From Mesotaenium endlicherianum (taxonomy: Eukaryota > Streptophyta > Zygnematophyceae > Zygnematales > Mesotaeniaceae): a stretch of DNA of 64,000 bases. Location of the stretch: positions 237,645-301,644 of the forward strand of contig WELA01013488.1 of the NCBI GenBank assembly GCA_009602735.1, given 5' to 3'. The translations under genes and the position numbers were made by a program. Below, one piece after another: positions 43,072-54,787 of the stretch; the first letter of the stretch is position 1, and the number at the start of each line of letters is the position of its first letter. The notes beneath the pieces were generated by a model. That model did no database searches and was not told the DNA's origin. It saw nothing but the letters and a program-made list of their open reading frames with translations.

Positions 43072-43973
43072 CAAACAGTCTGTAATATGTCTTGCTCCAA
43101 TCTTGCACTGCTCATGAATTTCTGCATGCCCTGTCACCCTCCCAGGGTGGGGCTGTGAGAAGACATGGACGCATTGCGCTTGTTCTAATCTGGCTGTGCA
43201 ACACATCCTCACAGTCTGCAGATTTCGTTGTTCTGAGGTCTGTGGACGCTTGTGCCGGCTCCTTTGTATAGGTGTTGGACTCCCCGCCGCTACAGGGGCC
43301 TGGAATCGCAAGTGGGCAGCCTGCTGCCGCCGCCGCACCTCCACCTCCCGTCTCTGCACCAGAAGCAAAGGGGAAGGGCAGCGTGAACCTTCACAAGGTG
43401 CTGAAAGTTGCAACTTGGGCTGCTTCTTCTTCTGCTGCTGCTGATTATGCGTGCCTGGGCTGTGTGTGACGAAGCATCCAAACTGCTTTCTTGTATTGAT
43501 GCGTGCTGTGAGCCCTTGCACCAGTCGGTTGTTTGACCTACCAAAAAGGGGGAGGCAGGAGGGGAACGCATCTTTCCTCCAAACCATTGAGGCCCTGCTG
43601 CAGGGATGTGGATGTTGACATGCCTCTGTCTCTCTCTCTCTCTCTGTGAGTGTGAATGTGATGGCTGGGTGCAGCGTGGGCGGCAGCAGCCAGCAAGCAA
43701 GAAGAAGCGGGACGAGGACGAGGGGGGTGCGGGAGGCGGGGGGGGCGGCCGCGCGCGCGGAAGCGGAGGCGGCAAGAGGCTCACTGCCACGCCCTCGCCT
43801 GTCACCTCCCCGTCAGTGGCCACCGTTCAGCAGCAGCAGCAGCTTGCCATGCAGATGGCCGCTAGGTCTCCACGCGTGTTGCGGCCGAAGTCGCCCGCTC
43901 TGCTGACACCTGTCGCGTCGCCCGGGCACCCTCAGCAGCCGCCGCAGCAGCGCCTGAGCCAGAGTTCGTACTT

Positions 43974-44011
<38 letters not shown>

Positions 44012-44432
44012 TCCATCACAGCCCTCATCACCATGCGTATGCGCACCCTGGATACATGATGCAGCAGCAGCAGCAGCAGCAGCACCAGCAGCACCACCAA
44101 CAGCACCACCTGCACGCGTCGCATCAGCAGCTTTCCAGGCAGCCCATTATGATGCAGCCCCCTGTTGGGGCCCATCTCCCCCCTCTTTCTCCCCAGCTCC
44201 ACCAGCAGCTACACCAGCAGCAGCAACAGCAGCAGCTGGAGCAGCAGCAGCAGCTTAAGCAGCAGCAGCAGCAGCAGCAGCTTAAGCAGCAGCAGCAGCA
44301 GCAGCAGCTTAAGCAGCAGCAGCAGCAGCAGCAGGTCATGTACATGCAGCAGCAGCAGCAGCAGATGATGCACAGCCACCCCCACCCGCACCCCCATCAC
44401 CAGCCGCCGCCATCACCGTCTGCGGCGTTGTT

Positions 44433-44463
<31 letters not shown>

Positions 44464-44819
44464 CAAGTGAGTGCCATGGGCGTGAGTCTGTCGCAGCAGC
44501 AGCAGGCAGCGTCCCAGGCGGGGCTGCTGCCCCCGCACATGCACCACATGGGGGGCTCGCCCACGCTGTCGTCTTCGTCGGCGTCTGCTATGACGCCCCA
44601 GGAGAAGATTAAGAAGCTCAAGTGGCGGCAGCAGATGCGCCTGGCAGCGGAGCAGAGGCAGCGGATGCATGCGCAGCAGGTGGCGCAGCAGCAGCTGCAG
44701 CTGGCTGCTATGCAGCAGATGCCGCCCGAGCAGCAGGAGGTTGCTGCTGTGCTTGCCAGCTGCAGCACCCCCACCGCGTCCCTCCGGAACAGGCCAGACC
44801 TGCTGGAGGGTATGAGCCC

Positions 44820-44850
<31 letters not shown>

Positions 44851-45501
44851 GAGGTTAAGCAGGAGCAGGAGGAGCAGCAGAGGGAGGAGGAGAACGACGG
44901 CTCCGTGGAAGCTGTGGTCCTAGGGCAGCTGACGCACACCATGGAACGGGTGCGTCCTGCGGGCCTGCTCCTCCTGTTCTTACACCACGGCCATGAGCCT
45001 CCAGGGATTGAGCAGTGCAGAGTCAAGCATTTGCCGCCACTGCTGCTTCTGCTCCTTCTGCTGTTGCTGTTGCTGCTGCTGTTGCTGCTGAAAGTGTCAC
45101 AGTGAGCTGACACAAGCATGTGTGTCTTGTGTGTGTGTGTGCATGTGCGTGTGTATGTATGCGCGCCTTGCTGTGGTGCTGGCAGCTAGACATGAATACA
45201 AGGGTGTGCATACGAGACGCCCTGTTCCGCCTGGCCAGGAGCGCCCTGCAGCGGAGGGCTCTGAGTGAAGCAGCTGCCAGCTCTGTGGGCCTGCTCGACG
45301 ATGCGGCACCCGGCGACCCCCGCGCGGCTGCCAGCAGGTATCATAGTTTGCTCCTCTTTTGCTGACACTTCATGGCTGCTCGCAAGACCTTGCTGCTTGC
45401 TAGGCTGACTGGATGAATCTAGCAGCATGCACTTTGTTCCTCTCACCAAGAGTAATGCCCCCTATGGCTAGCTGACCCGTGGCCGGTGTGTGCGCGCACG
45501 C

Positions 45502-45532
<31 letters not shown>

Positions 45533-46701
45533 TGCGCGCGCGCGTGCACAGGCTGCCACTCTGCGTGCTGGAGAAGGAGACCAACCCGCTCGACCGCAAC
45601 ATAGCCAACCTGCTGTTCCACCGCCCTCCCCCTCCCACCGCAGCCAATGCGCTGGTGCAGGGCCCAGGGCCGCCTTTCTATGCCGCCCCTGCGCCGCCGC
45701 CCCCCATGCTTCCTCCGCAGGCCCAGCCGCAGCCTAGCCAGCAGCCAGCAGCCGTCCCCCAGGGACAGTGGCTGTGGCAGCCAGCTGGCATGGCCCCCAC
45801 TGGCTGGGCGCAAGTGCCCGGCACCGTCCCTGTGCCAGGTGTGCACGTGGGGATGAAGCCATCTGTCCCTATGCCGCCTCCCCCAACCTTTGAGCCTGCG
45901 CTCGGCATGCCCCCCGTGCCCCTTGTGGCTCCCCCGCCGCCGTTGGCTTCTGCTCCAGCCGTTGCTGCAGCTGGGATGCGACCAGCGTACGGCTCTCTGG
46001 CTGCCAGCGTGGTGGGGCCCAGGCAGCGCAGCAGCAGCATCTTGAGTGGGAATGGCGGCGGCAGCAGCAGCAACAACATGGACCAGGGGCAGGCGCAGGG
46101 GCAGGGGCAGGGGCAGGCCACAGCCGCAGCCGGGGCTGGAGCAATTGCTGCTGGTGGCACCCAAGCTATTGCTGCTGCTCCAAATGTCAGCCCAAGAGCC
46201 GGGGGGAGTGGCGGGCCAAGTAGCGCCGCCGCCGCCGCCGCATCCGCTGCCGCCGCCGCTCTCTTGGGCGGCAGTGCTGGCGGAGACTGCAGCGACATGA
46301 TGCTCAGCTGCCTCCTGGCAGGCGGCCAAGTGGAGGCTGCTCCTCCTCCTGGTGAGGGCAGCCAGACCCAGGGTCTGCCGTTGTCGGGAGGTGGCATGAT
46401 GCTCGACATACCCTCTCGCTTTGGGGATGGGCTGGAGCTCCTCGACTGTGTGACTGCCGTGGCTGCCGCTGCCGCCTCCTCTGGGAGAGGAGCGGACTGT
46501 GAGGGAGCAGCTGGAAGCGACGCTCTGCTGCACCTCCGCAGCCAGCAGCAGCAGCAGGGCCTGCAGCCCGAGGTAGGCAGCACCCGTCTGAGGGCCCAGG
46601 AAGACCTGTCTGCGCTGATGCCGAGTGTGAACGCAGCCCTTCATGGCCCCTGCTTCCGCCAGCTGGAGGGGGGCGGTGCAGGGAGCAATCTAGATACTTA
46701 A
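41495..46701 (+). CDS. LNK: LNK-type clock and light-response transcriptional coactivator, glutamine-rich
   Basis: LNK proteins (night light-inducible and clock-regulated) bridge REVEILLE-type MYB factors to the transcription machinery. Exons fit in phase: 41495-42165, 42601-42940, 43272-43397, 43675-44949, 45186-45337, 45552-46701. Family motifs in order: LDDMVCEEFGSGDDQAVP (LNK N-terminal IIW-E-GESDDHIVPY type), LLGFGWGDCMNNAGDMDNLF (GW..IG.FdDvDrmFR type), TPQEKIKKLKWRQQMRLA, LDMNTRVCIRDALFRLARSA, and ETNPLDRNIANLLFHRP. The last four are hallmarks of LNK1/LNK2. Between them lie long Gln/His tracts coded mostly by CAG, making the protein (about 1,240 residues) larger than typical plant LNKs. 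The start is uncertain: ATG 41495 overlaps an acceptor-like GCAG, so the first exon could be upstream. GAG|GTAGGC at 46572 is an alternative donor. Confidence 0.85.
43976..44866 (+). repeat. CAG/poly-Gln tracts in LNK exon 4
   Basis: Repeated CAG runs (for example at 43976-44008, 44062-44085, 44259-44334 and 44818-44850) encode glutamine blocks broken by Leu-Lys, His and Met. Three successive units of CTTAAG plus about eight CAG codons lie at 44252-44334. All antisense and shifted ORFs here (poly-Leu, poly-Cys, poly-Ser, poly-Ala) are shadows. Confidence 0.9.
45486..45551 (+). repeat. Alternating purine-pyrimidine tract at an LNK 3' splice site
   Basis: About 60 bases of strictly alternating GT and GC dinucleotides run into the acceptor GTGCACAG at 45544-45551. 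There is no polypyrimidine tract. The tract could adopt Z-DNA. Confidence 0.8.
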
Positions 46702-48068
46702 CGAGGAGGAGGAGGAGTCCGGGGAGAAGCGTTGCTGGGCAGTGGGTGCTCTCTCTAGCGGAGAAGCAAGCAGGTGCAATGTCGAATGGGGCTGGGGCCC
46801 TGGCCGGGGCTCAGCACCTACCTACCTGCGGCTGCAGAAGTACTCATTCTGAGGGGGCATCTGCTTGCTCTTCTGGAGGGGCACCCGTGTAGCGTCGGCA
46901 CCGAGCTGCTGCCCTTGTCCTGGTACGTTGCTCTTTTGATGCTTGATGCGCCAACCCTGCCCCTTGTTATTCTCTGCAGCCTGGTTACTGTGCAAGTGGC
47001 ATGCAGGGATGTGACTGAGGACGTTCTGCGGCCCATGAGATGGTGGGGGCATTGTGTTTATGTACGCCTTATATGTTCTGTATCAAGCTTTTTTAAGGCG
47101 CAACCGAGTTTGCCCTCACGTGGAAAAGAAACACTGGTTTGTTTGCTTGCTGTTGAAGAGAAGGAGCTGGCACGACGGGAGGGTAGGGAAGGGGGGGCGA
47201 GAGGGGATGAGGACGGCACGAGGGTGCCGTGTGGGTCTGTGCAGCTTGGCTTATGTATTGTCCTCCTCTTAGCTGTGTGCAGAGCTTTCTGGGAAGACCA
47301 CCCTCGCTCAGCACCTGCAACGTGACTCCCGTGGCTCTTTCTTCTTACCAACCATCTTTCAGAAATATTAGACAAGCATATCATTACTTTTCAAGTATGC
47401 CAATAGTCTGTACATTGATAGATAGTTGTACATGTCATGAAAGAGGCTCAAAATTTCGTGAGCAGAGGGGATTAGTTAACCTACAACAGTTTTGCACTTG
47501 ATCACCATAGATTGACAAGTTCCACCTGCACAATAACTATCAAGTGACTCCTGTTTTTGCTTAGGTTCCACATGCTGTCATGTACACTAACTTTGCGATC
47601 AATAAGGTAATTTGAAGTTTCATAACTATCAAGATTAGATGTAGAACAATCACCTTCTGCATATTACCATTGGACACTTCCACTCACATATTGAGCCTAA
47701 ATCCATAGAAACAGGAGAAAGCAAGAAGCGTAATCAATGATACTCTAACATTGGGATATATCTCGCACATTTTTTTTTTGTTTTTGGCCGACTGCTACTC
47801 TTTATCAAGAAAATCTTGAGCTGTTGCTAACTTTTGACTGTGCGCGGTTCTGCTCATGAAAGCATATTGATGCCAATCATAACTCTTTGCAAATAATCTT
47901 GCAAGCAAAATCCAGTCGTTATCACTGGCATTGAGCCTATGAAACACATACGGCTTCCATCTGGCACTTGCTAAGGGCCCCCTTTGCAAGGAACCTGCAG
48001 GCACAGACATGCGCATCATGCAGCACCCCTGCCGAGCAAAACATGTCGACATGAAGTGGAGCAACCAC
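46702..48068. other. Convergent intergenic region
   Basis: Lies between the 3' ends of the plus-strand LNK gene and the minus-strand methyltransferase gene. The first 650 bases are GC-rich, probably LNK 3' UTR. After about 47350 the sequence is AT-rich and shared 3' UTR sequence is likely. No ORF here has recognisable homology. Confidence 0.5.
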
Positions 48069-49578
48069 TTATGATGGCAGATGCTGCCGAGTGTACTCCC
48101 ACGTAGCAATGGCACCGCTGACATGGACATTGAGCGAGCGAATCAGCCCCGCCTGTGGGATCTCAACGCACACGTCAAGCGCTTGGATGATCGAGACGGG
48201 AATGCCCTCCTTCTCTCTCCCCAGCACCAACACCTGCAGCACAGACCACCACACACCATGGCCGGCGTCGCTAACCGGGGGTTGAGGAGCTTGTTTGCAG
48301 TTGGGACAATAACCAATAGGCAGAAGAGTAGACACCCTAACGACACAAGACCAAATTTATGGCAGAGCTTTATGGCCATATCGGTCCATCCATTTTCTCT
48401 TTCGTGTTACAGAAGATAGTACTCGTACATGAGACGACAGCATGTAACAGCGTTGATTGTTTGCGAAGGCAAAGCATACCGTCTTGTGTGGGAAGGCGTA
48501 CGAGTGGATGGGCACACTCTGAGCCGTCTGCTCCAGGCCCACAAGGGTGAACCCCTCGCGCTTCTTGCGCTGCAAGAAGGCCGCCAGGCCTGCCTCAGGC
48601 ACCTCGATCATCGGAATCCAGCGCTCAGCAGTGACACTGCTCACGCAAAAAACCCATCGTGAGAGCGTTGTGAGGATCCGTGCCTGCCAGGTGCTGGCGA
48701 CCTGACAGCCCGTTCCCTAGGACGCCCTTGCGCGGCAGCTATAAGCGCCTCCCGACAGCGAGCGTGCCTCGGAAAGCCACGCACTTGCAAACGCTCGTAA
48801 TGGCCAGCGCTGACTGACATGATACTTGGAGCCCTGCCAGCGGCCCCTCCAAGGAATCAGCTGCTCCTGGAAGCTTCTAGCAACAGTAAGCCTCTGCACC
48901 GGCAGCACGCGAGCAGGGTCATGAGGGAGGACAGCAGCAGCAGCAGCAGCAGCAGCACCAGCAGGGGGAGCAGCTCCTCCTTGTACCTGATCATCTGGAA
49001 CTGGCGGTCCTCAGCTATGCTGGCATCCGCCACCACTAGGCTGCCCGCTTTGAAAACCTGTCACCGTCAATGCACTCGTTCCACAAAAAACGGTTGGCAC
49101 AGCTGCCAGCGCGTGCAAGCGCGCACACTCACACACACGCACGCACACATTCTTGCACGTGTGTACGTGCGTCATTGCGCTACATTTGGAACGAGACTGC
49201 CTAAGAGTACACAGTAAACTCCTTGCAGCTCGCACGCCCGCTTGGTGTGTTAGCAGAAAGCGGTCCGGAAAATTTGTGCCACATATGGAAGTGATCTGCA
49301 CTCTACATCATACAATGCTTTCGAATCCCGTACACGTGGAGCCAAGCAGACAAGCGTCACAATTACTCGTGCATGCGGCTCAACGTGAGCGTGCTGAGCG
49401 ACATGTGGCAGGGCGTGAGTGGGCACCTCGCATGTGCGGGCCAAGCCAGCGAGGTTGGGGATCCGGCCGATGAGCGAAGCGACGACCACAAGGCCTTGCC
49501 GCTGGCCTTGTAGCTTTGCCAGCTGGCGCACTCTCGAGCCAGCAGTTGCAAGCAGCAGCTCCTCCTCCGCGTCCTCAT
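48069..49578 (-). other. SpoU (SPOUT-fold) methyltransferase domain of the TARBP1 homologue
   Basis: Four exons joined in phase. Motif 1 is [20 protein letters not shown] (the Asn and the catalytic Arg are present). Then [11 protein letters not shown]...[33 protein letters not shown]. Motif 2 is LGREKEGIP. Motif 3 is [17 protein letters not shown], which with motif 2 forms the knotted S-adenosylmethionine pocket. The protein ends [10 protein letters not shown], as the family does. The domain looks catalytically intact. Confidence 0.96.
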
Positions 49579-52500
49579 CTGCCATGAGCAAGAGAAGCAG
49601 AGATGAGGATGCTGGAGACTTCCACGCCTCGCCTCATCAGCGTGTCATTGCTCAACACGGGGACGGCCACTGGCACACGCGGACGCCCACAAGCGCACAC
49701 GTGCCCGCAAGCACGCACGCGCGCGCGCGCACACACACACATACCACAGGAACGGAAACACCACACGCACATAGACAAAGAGCAAAGGAAGGAGGGAGGG
49801 ACGGATTACACAGCACACCAGTCCAGCATGTATAAAATCCCGCAACCCATGGCCCGGCGCATGCTGTCTGCTTGAAAGAAAGGGGGGGGGAAAGAAAAGC
49901 GGCGGCAGAGGTGGGCCCACCTGGAGGCAGAGCTGCCCCAGGCCCCTGCGAGGTGGCGCCATCCCCTTCCGCCAGCTGGATTCGGATCTTCTTCTGGTAG
50001 TCGTGCAGTGCCCCAGGCCCACCGCCAGGCGCAGCACCACCGTCAGCAGCAGCATCCCCGTTGGCCACAAGCGACTCCTTGTGCGTCCCCCTTGCATTGC
50101 CGCGCCAGCTGTCGACATCTCCCTCCTCCTCATCCTCCTCCTCCGGTGCGCGTGCTGGGACTCGTCCGGCGGCAGCTTCGAGGTCGAGCTGAGCAAACCC
50201 GGCCGCCATGTTCTCGCGCAGATTCTCACGCGCGTCCTGTCCCACCCCTCGCTCGCAACGTTTGATCACCACCAATAAGCTCGCTCATCAGGCACGCAGG
50301 CAGGCAGCCAGGGAGGCAGGCAGACGCGGAGGGAGGGATGCAGGGGGGGAGGAAGGGAAAGTGGGAGGGAGTGACGAAGGGCAACAGTTGCAGTCACGTG
50401 CGCTTGCAGCACGAGTGCCCAACAGGCGTTGTTAGCGGCCCCAGCTCCGAATATCGGGAGGAGGAAGGCGTGCAAGGAGGGCATGCTTCCTCCTCCTCAC
50501 GTGCTGCCTTCCCCTTGCATGAAGCGATGCATGCCAGGGGGCAAAGAGCGGGAGACGAAGGGAGCCCACGCACCTTGAGGAAGAAGGCGACGCGGTCGTA
50601 TACAGCCACTGGGGCGCACTCGAAGGGCAGCTCATCCAACGTCTGCCGCCACTCGCCCACCCCTCCCCAAGCCCCCCCACACACACACACACTTAGACAC
50701 ACACATCGGGAGGGGGCACATGCTGCATGCCAATAAAGGTGTAATTTGCAAGGTGCAAACCTTGCACTTGCACTTGCAACTGCACGCGCACACGCATGCG
50801 CAGTCGCACACGCATGTGCACATGTACATGCACGCGCACACGAATGCGCGCATGCACACGCGCACGCGCACGCACACGCGCATGCATGTGCACACGCAGA
50901 GGCTGAGAGGCGCACACAGACCCACCTTGTTGAGGTTGCTCTCCCCGCCAGAGCCGACGACAAACATCCCGCGCGGCGTGGTTGAGGCCACCGGATCAAA
51001 CGCATCCAGATAGCGCTCCACCGACACCCTCATGCTGCACTCTCCTCACCCCAATGGCAGCAATTAGTTATGGGTGAATGCCGCACTGGCCGCAGGCGCC
51101 ATTAACAAGAGCGGAGGCCACCCGGAGAGGGGCAGAGAAGCAGCAGGGTGTGGGCTAAGGCCATTGTCAGATAGCCATTCACACAACCATCCCTTACTAT
51201 GTTCTAATGTAGTAAGAACAACGCTATAGAATTCGTACTTCACGATAGCACGAAAAGGCCCGGCGGGCCCTGACAGAGGGCAACTTCATAGACCTACACG
51301 AATGGCACACATGCATGCCCTGCACGCATACCCATAAATACCCGCATGCACGCGCACATGCACGCACGCACGCCCACAGGCACACGCACGCACCGCGTGC
51401 AGTCCACGTTGGTGGCAAGGTAGTCGTGCATGACACGCAGACACTTGGCATCCAGCTGCGCCCCTCCTCCTCCCCCTCTCCCTCCTCCTCCTTCTCCGCC
51501 TTCATCGTTACTCCCTCCCCCTCCAGGCACGCCGTGGCGGTCGCTGTCATCACGCATGTCGCAGTCTGGGAAGCGCTCCAGCACTTTGAACACCAGCACC
51601 TGCAGAGATGCAGAAGCCCACACCAAAGAGCAAGCCTGAAACTGTCGGCACGTCCTGCGCCTGCACGCAATCGCAACCGCAATCACAATCGCTGCAGTCT
51701 GCTGGGAACGTGCGCGCACTTTTCCCCGGACATCTGCATGCATTGATTCACCCAAAGAGTACGTGGGCGTGCCAGTCAGCCACGTGCACGGGCCACCCAC
51801 CTCGCTGGCCGCCTTTCAGCACTGTATGCACTTAATTTGCAAAGCACAAGACCGGAGACACCAAGGGCCAGACACGAAGCGCCAAATGCACACAGGCCAG
51901 GGGGCAGGAGGCGAGCTGCACACAGGCGAGCCCTGTCTCCGAGAGAAGTCTCCCCTTGTTACTTCCTGCTCGCGTCCTTGTTTCTTTTGTTTCTGTTTCT
52001 GCTTTAGTGCGGCGGCTGCTGTGCTGCTGCTGCTAATGCTGACCTGGCAAAAGCTGCGGAGGTTGTGGTGGTGCGTCGTCATGGAGGGCAGCACAGCTGG
52101 CAGCACCAGGCGCAGCATGGCCTCCTGCGTCGCCCGGTCGGGGGAGTGCAGCACCACGTGCGTGGCGATCAGCACGTACGACGCCAAAGCCTGCCACGCA
52201 TGCGTCCACCCATCCACCCGTCCATTTATTTGCATCCATTTGAGGGACAGGTGTCATTATATCGCATTTCTCCACCCGTCTTCTCTGCCACTTGGCAAAA
52301 GCTCCTAGCATTTGCTAGGTCTAACTGGCTGACTGGCTGGCTCTCTGCCGGCTGCTATGGCAGACACCTGCCGGTTGATGCATGACAAGCAGGAGGCAGG
52401 CAGGCAGGGAGAGAGGGAGGCAGAGACAGAGGGAGGGAAGAACGGAAGGGAGGGAGGGAGGGCACCTGGGGCTTCATGTTGTGCTGCTGCAGCAGCGGCA

Positions 52501-52892
52501 CCAGCCGCTCCTCCACCTGCGTGTGACGCCCCCCACCCCACCCCCACCACCAATGCATGCGTGCGCACGCGCGCGCGCACACACACACACATGCACACAC
52601 ACATACATCTTAGACCTATTTGTGTGATCTGGCGCACTCCGCAATATCCCTCTACCATGAGCGCGTGCTCCTACACAGTCCTGCAACTTGAGGGCAAGCA
52701 GAGTGACGCGTTCCCGTCTCGCTCTCCTGCATCGCAGAGAATGCCATCATCCACACTGTGCACCAGCAGCAGTTCCGGCAGCAACAGCAGGACCGGCTCT
52801 ATGACAAGCGAAACGGAGGGTGCCCGTCCCAAGTGGCCAGGAGCACGACAGATAGACGGAGTCGTGCACTGGCTCTGGTAGTACGATTGCAT

Positions 52893-52959
<67 letters not shown>

Positions 52960-54756
52960 ACATGTGCACATACATACCAGGTGCGGAAAGAGGAGATGGA
53001 GGTGGACGCCAAAGATCTCGACGAACTGCCTCACAGACGGCATGTTGTTGCGCTGCCTTGCTTTGCCCCCCCCCGCACCAACCCCCGCCAGCGACACGCA
53101 ATGATGCCTTGTCAGCCTAGCAGCACACAGGAGGACGAGGCGAGCCCTCAAAACCAAATCCTTAGATTTGAACCTTCTTTGTGAACCCTAATCTTGGACC
53201 CTCAGCAAGAGCAGGGGCACGGGGCCTGGCGATGCCAGCTTCTGGCCACGGGCTGCAGTGTCTGCAGAGTGAGCGAGGGCTCAAGTGAATGCCACGTGGC
53301 ACCGGCTCACAGAATAGCGGGTGGCAGGCATGCAGGAGAAGCCACGCCAGAATTCAGAGCATGCAAAATGACAGAGCTGCAGATGCCTACAAATATGCAC
53401 AAAACAAGGGAGGGAGGGAGAGAGCGAGGGGGGAGGGAGGAAGGGAGGGAGAAGGGGAGGAGCAGGGAGGGAGGGAGGGAGGGAGGAGCTCACGTCGATG
53501 GCGATGCCCAGCAGGGCAGTGACGCGTGGGAGCATGGCGCGCGTCACAAAGCGCGAGAGGATGGCCAGCATCTGCCACGCGCGCACCTTCCTGCGGTGCA
53601 CCTGCTCAAGATGCGCACGCGCGCACGCGCCACGGCTGACGGGGGTAAGTCCCCATGCGCCAGCTGGGCAAGAGCATCCTCCTCCTTGCACAGCCCCTGC
53701 TGCTGCGGTATGCTCCATGCAAACGTTTTCTTAGTGATGAGCTATTCCAACACGCCATGCAACAGGCCATGCACAACAAGCATGCAGGGGGCCCGCTGCA
53801 GACGCATCTTACACGCGCGTGACGTCTTATTTTAACAGGTATGCACAACGAGCACGCATGGGCAGAGCCTGGCAGGTGCTCCCCCGGCAGTACCTGCGGC
53901 GCCAACTGCCAAAGAAGTAGCTGCGAAGCTGAAAGAGAGATCAGAGATGAGAGAGGAGAGGGGGAGAGCAGCGCAGGAGTGAGACATGGAGTGAAAAGAG
54001 CAGGTCCCCGTCAGGGACAGGCAGGCGGGCGGACAGGCAACGCAGGCGGGCAACGCAGGCGGGCGGGGCATGAGAGCAGGCGGTGGAGGGAGGGCTCACC
54101 GCGCTCTTCTTCTTGTACAGCTCCTTTGCCAGGTCCTTGTCCTTCACCTGCGCAGCCCCAACCCCGCGAAATGTGCTCGTTATTCTTGTTATGCGTTTTC
54201 GATTTCTCAGCCCACCTTCGCTCGCGGCCCCGCCCTCCTCTATGAGAGTGATGGTCGGGGCTATAGCTGTTGCAGAACCTGAGGGCAGAGTCGAAGCGGG
54301 CGGGCGGGCAGGACAGGCAAAGGCGGGCAGGCGGCGGGCGGCGGACGGCGGGCGGGTGGGTCCAACGTACGGCGGATTCAAGCAGAGAGAGCAGCAGCTG
54401 GCGCCCGCAACGAGCCGCAGCAGCTGCGTCCTCCTCCTCCTCCTCCTCCTCTTTATCGTCCTCTTGCGCAGCGTGCGGGTGGGAGGAGGCAGCCGTGCGC
54501 GCCATGTGGTGCATCATAATGGCCACAGCCACGCGTGCGTACATCTCCGAGTTTGTGAAGATCTGCACGCGCCCTCCCCCCCTCCCCCCCCAAAAAAACA
54601 AAAACACCATAGGCATCAGTTACAGCCGAACACTTACATGCACATGTATGCACACACATGCATAAGGGTCTTTATATGTAAATGGTCATACGCTAACAGA
54701 CAGATAGCAAGAGACACACACACGCACCCACACACACACACACATACACACACACT

Positions 54757-54787
<31 letters not shown>

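Noticed and set aside
43290-46644. Large minus-strand ORFs opposite the LNK gene, up to 414 residues
   Set aside because: They are antisense readings of CAG and GC-rich exons (poly-Leu, poly-Cys, poly-Ala). The plus strand carries the conserved LNK motifs and in-phase splice sites.
52740-52870. Plus-strand coding-like text ([17 protein letters not shown]) within a methyltransferase intron
   Set aside because: It is short, bounded by no clear splice or start signals, and lies between well-fitting minus-strand exons. Chance in CAG-rich sequence is the simpler reading.
52898-52964. Regular repeat array considered as a CRISPR
   Set aside because: It is a pure CA microsatellite with no spacers, in a eukaryotic intron.
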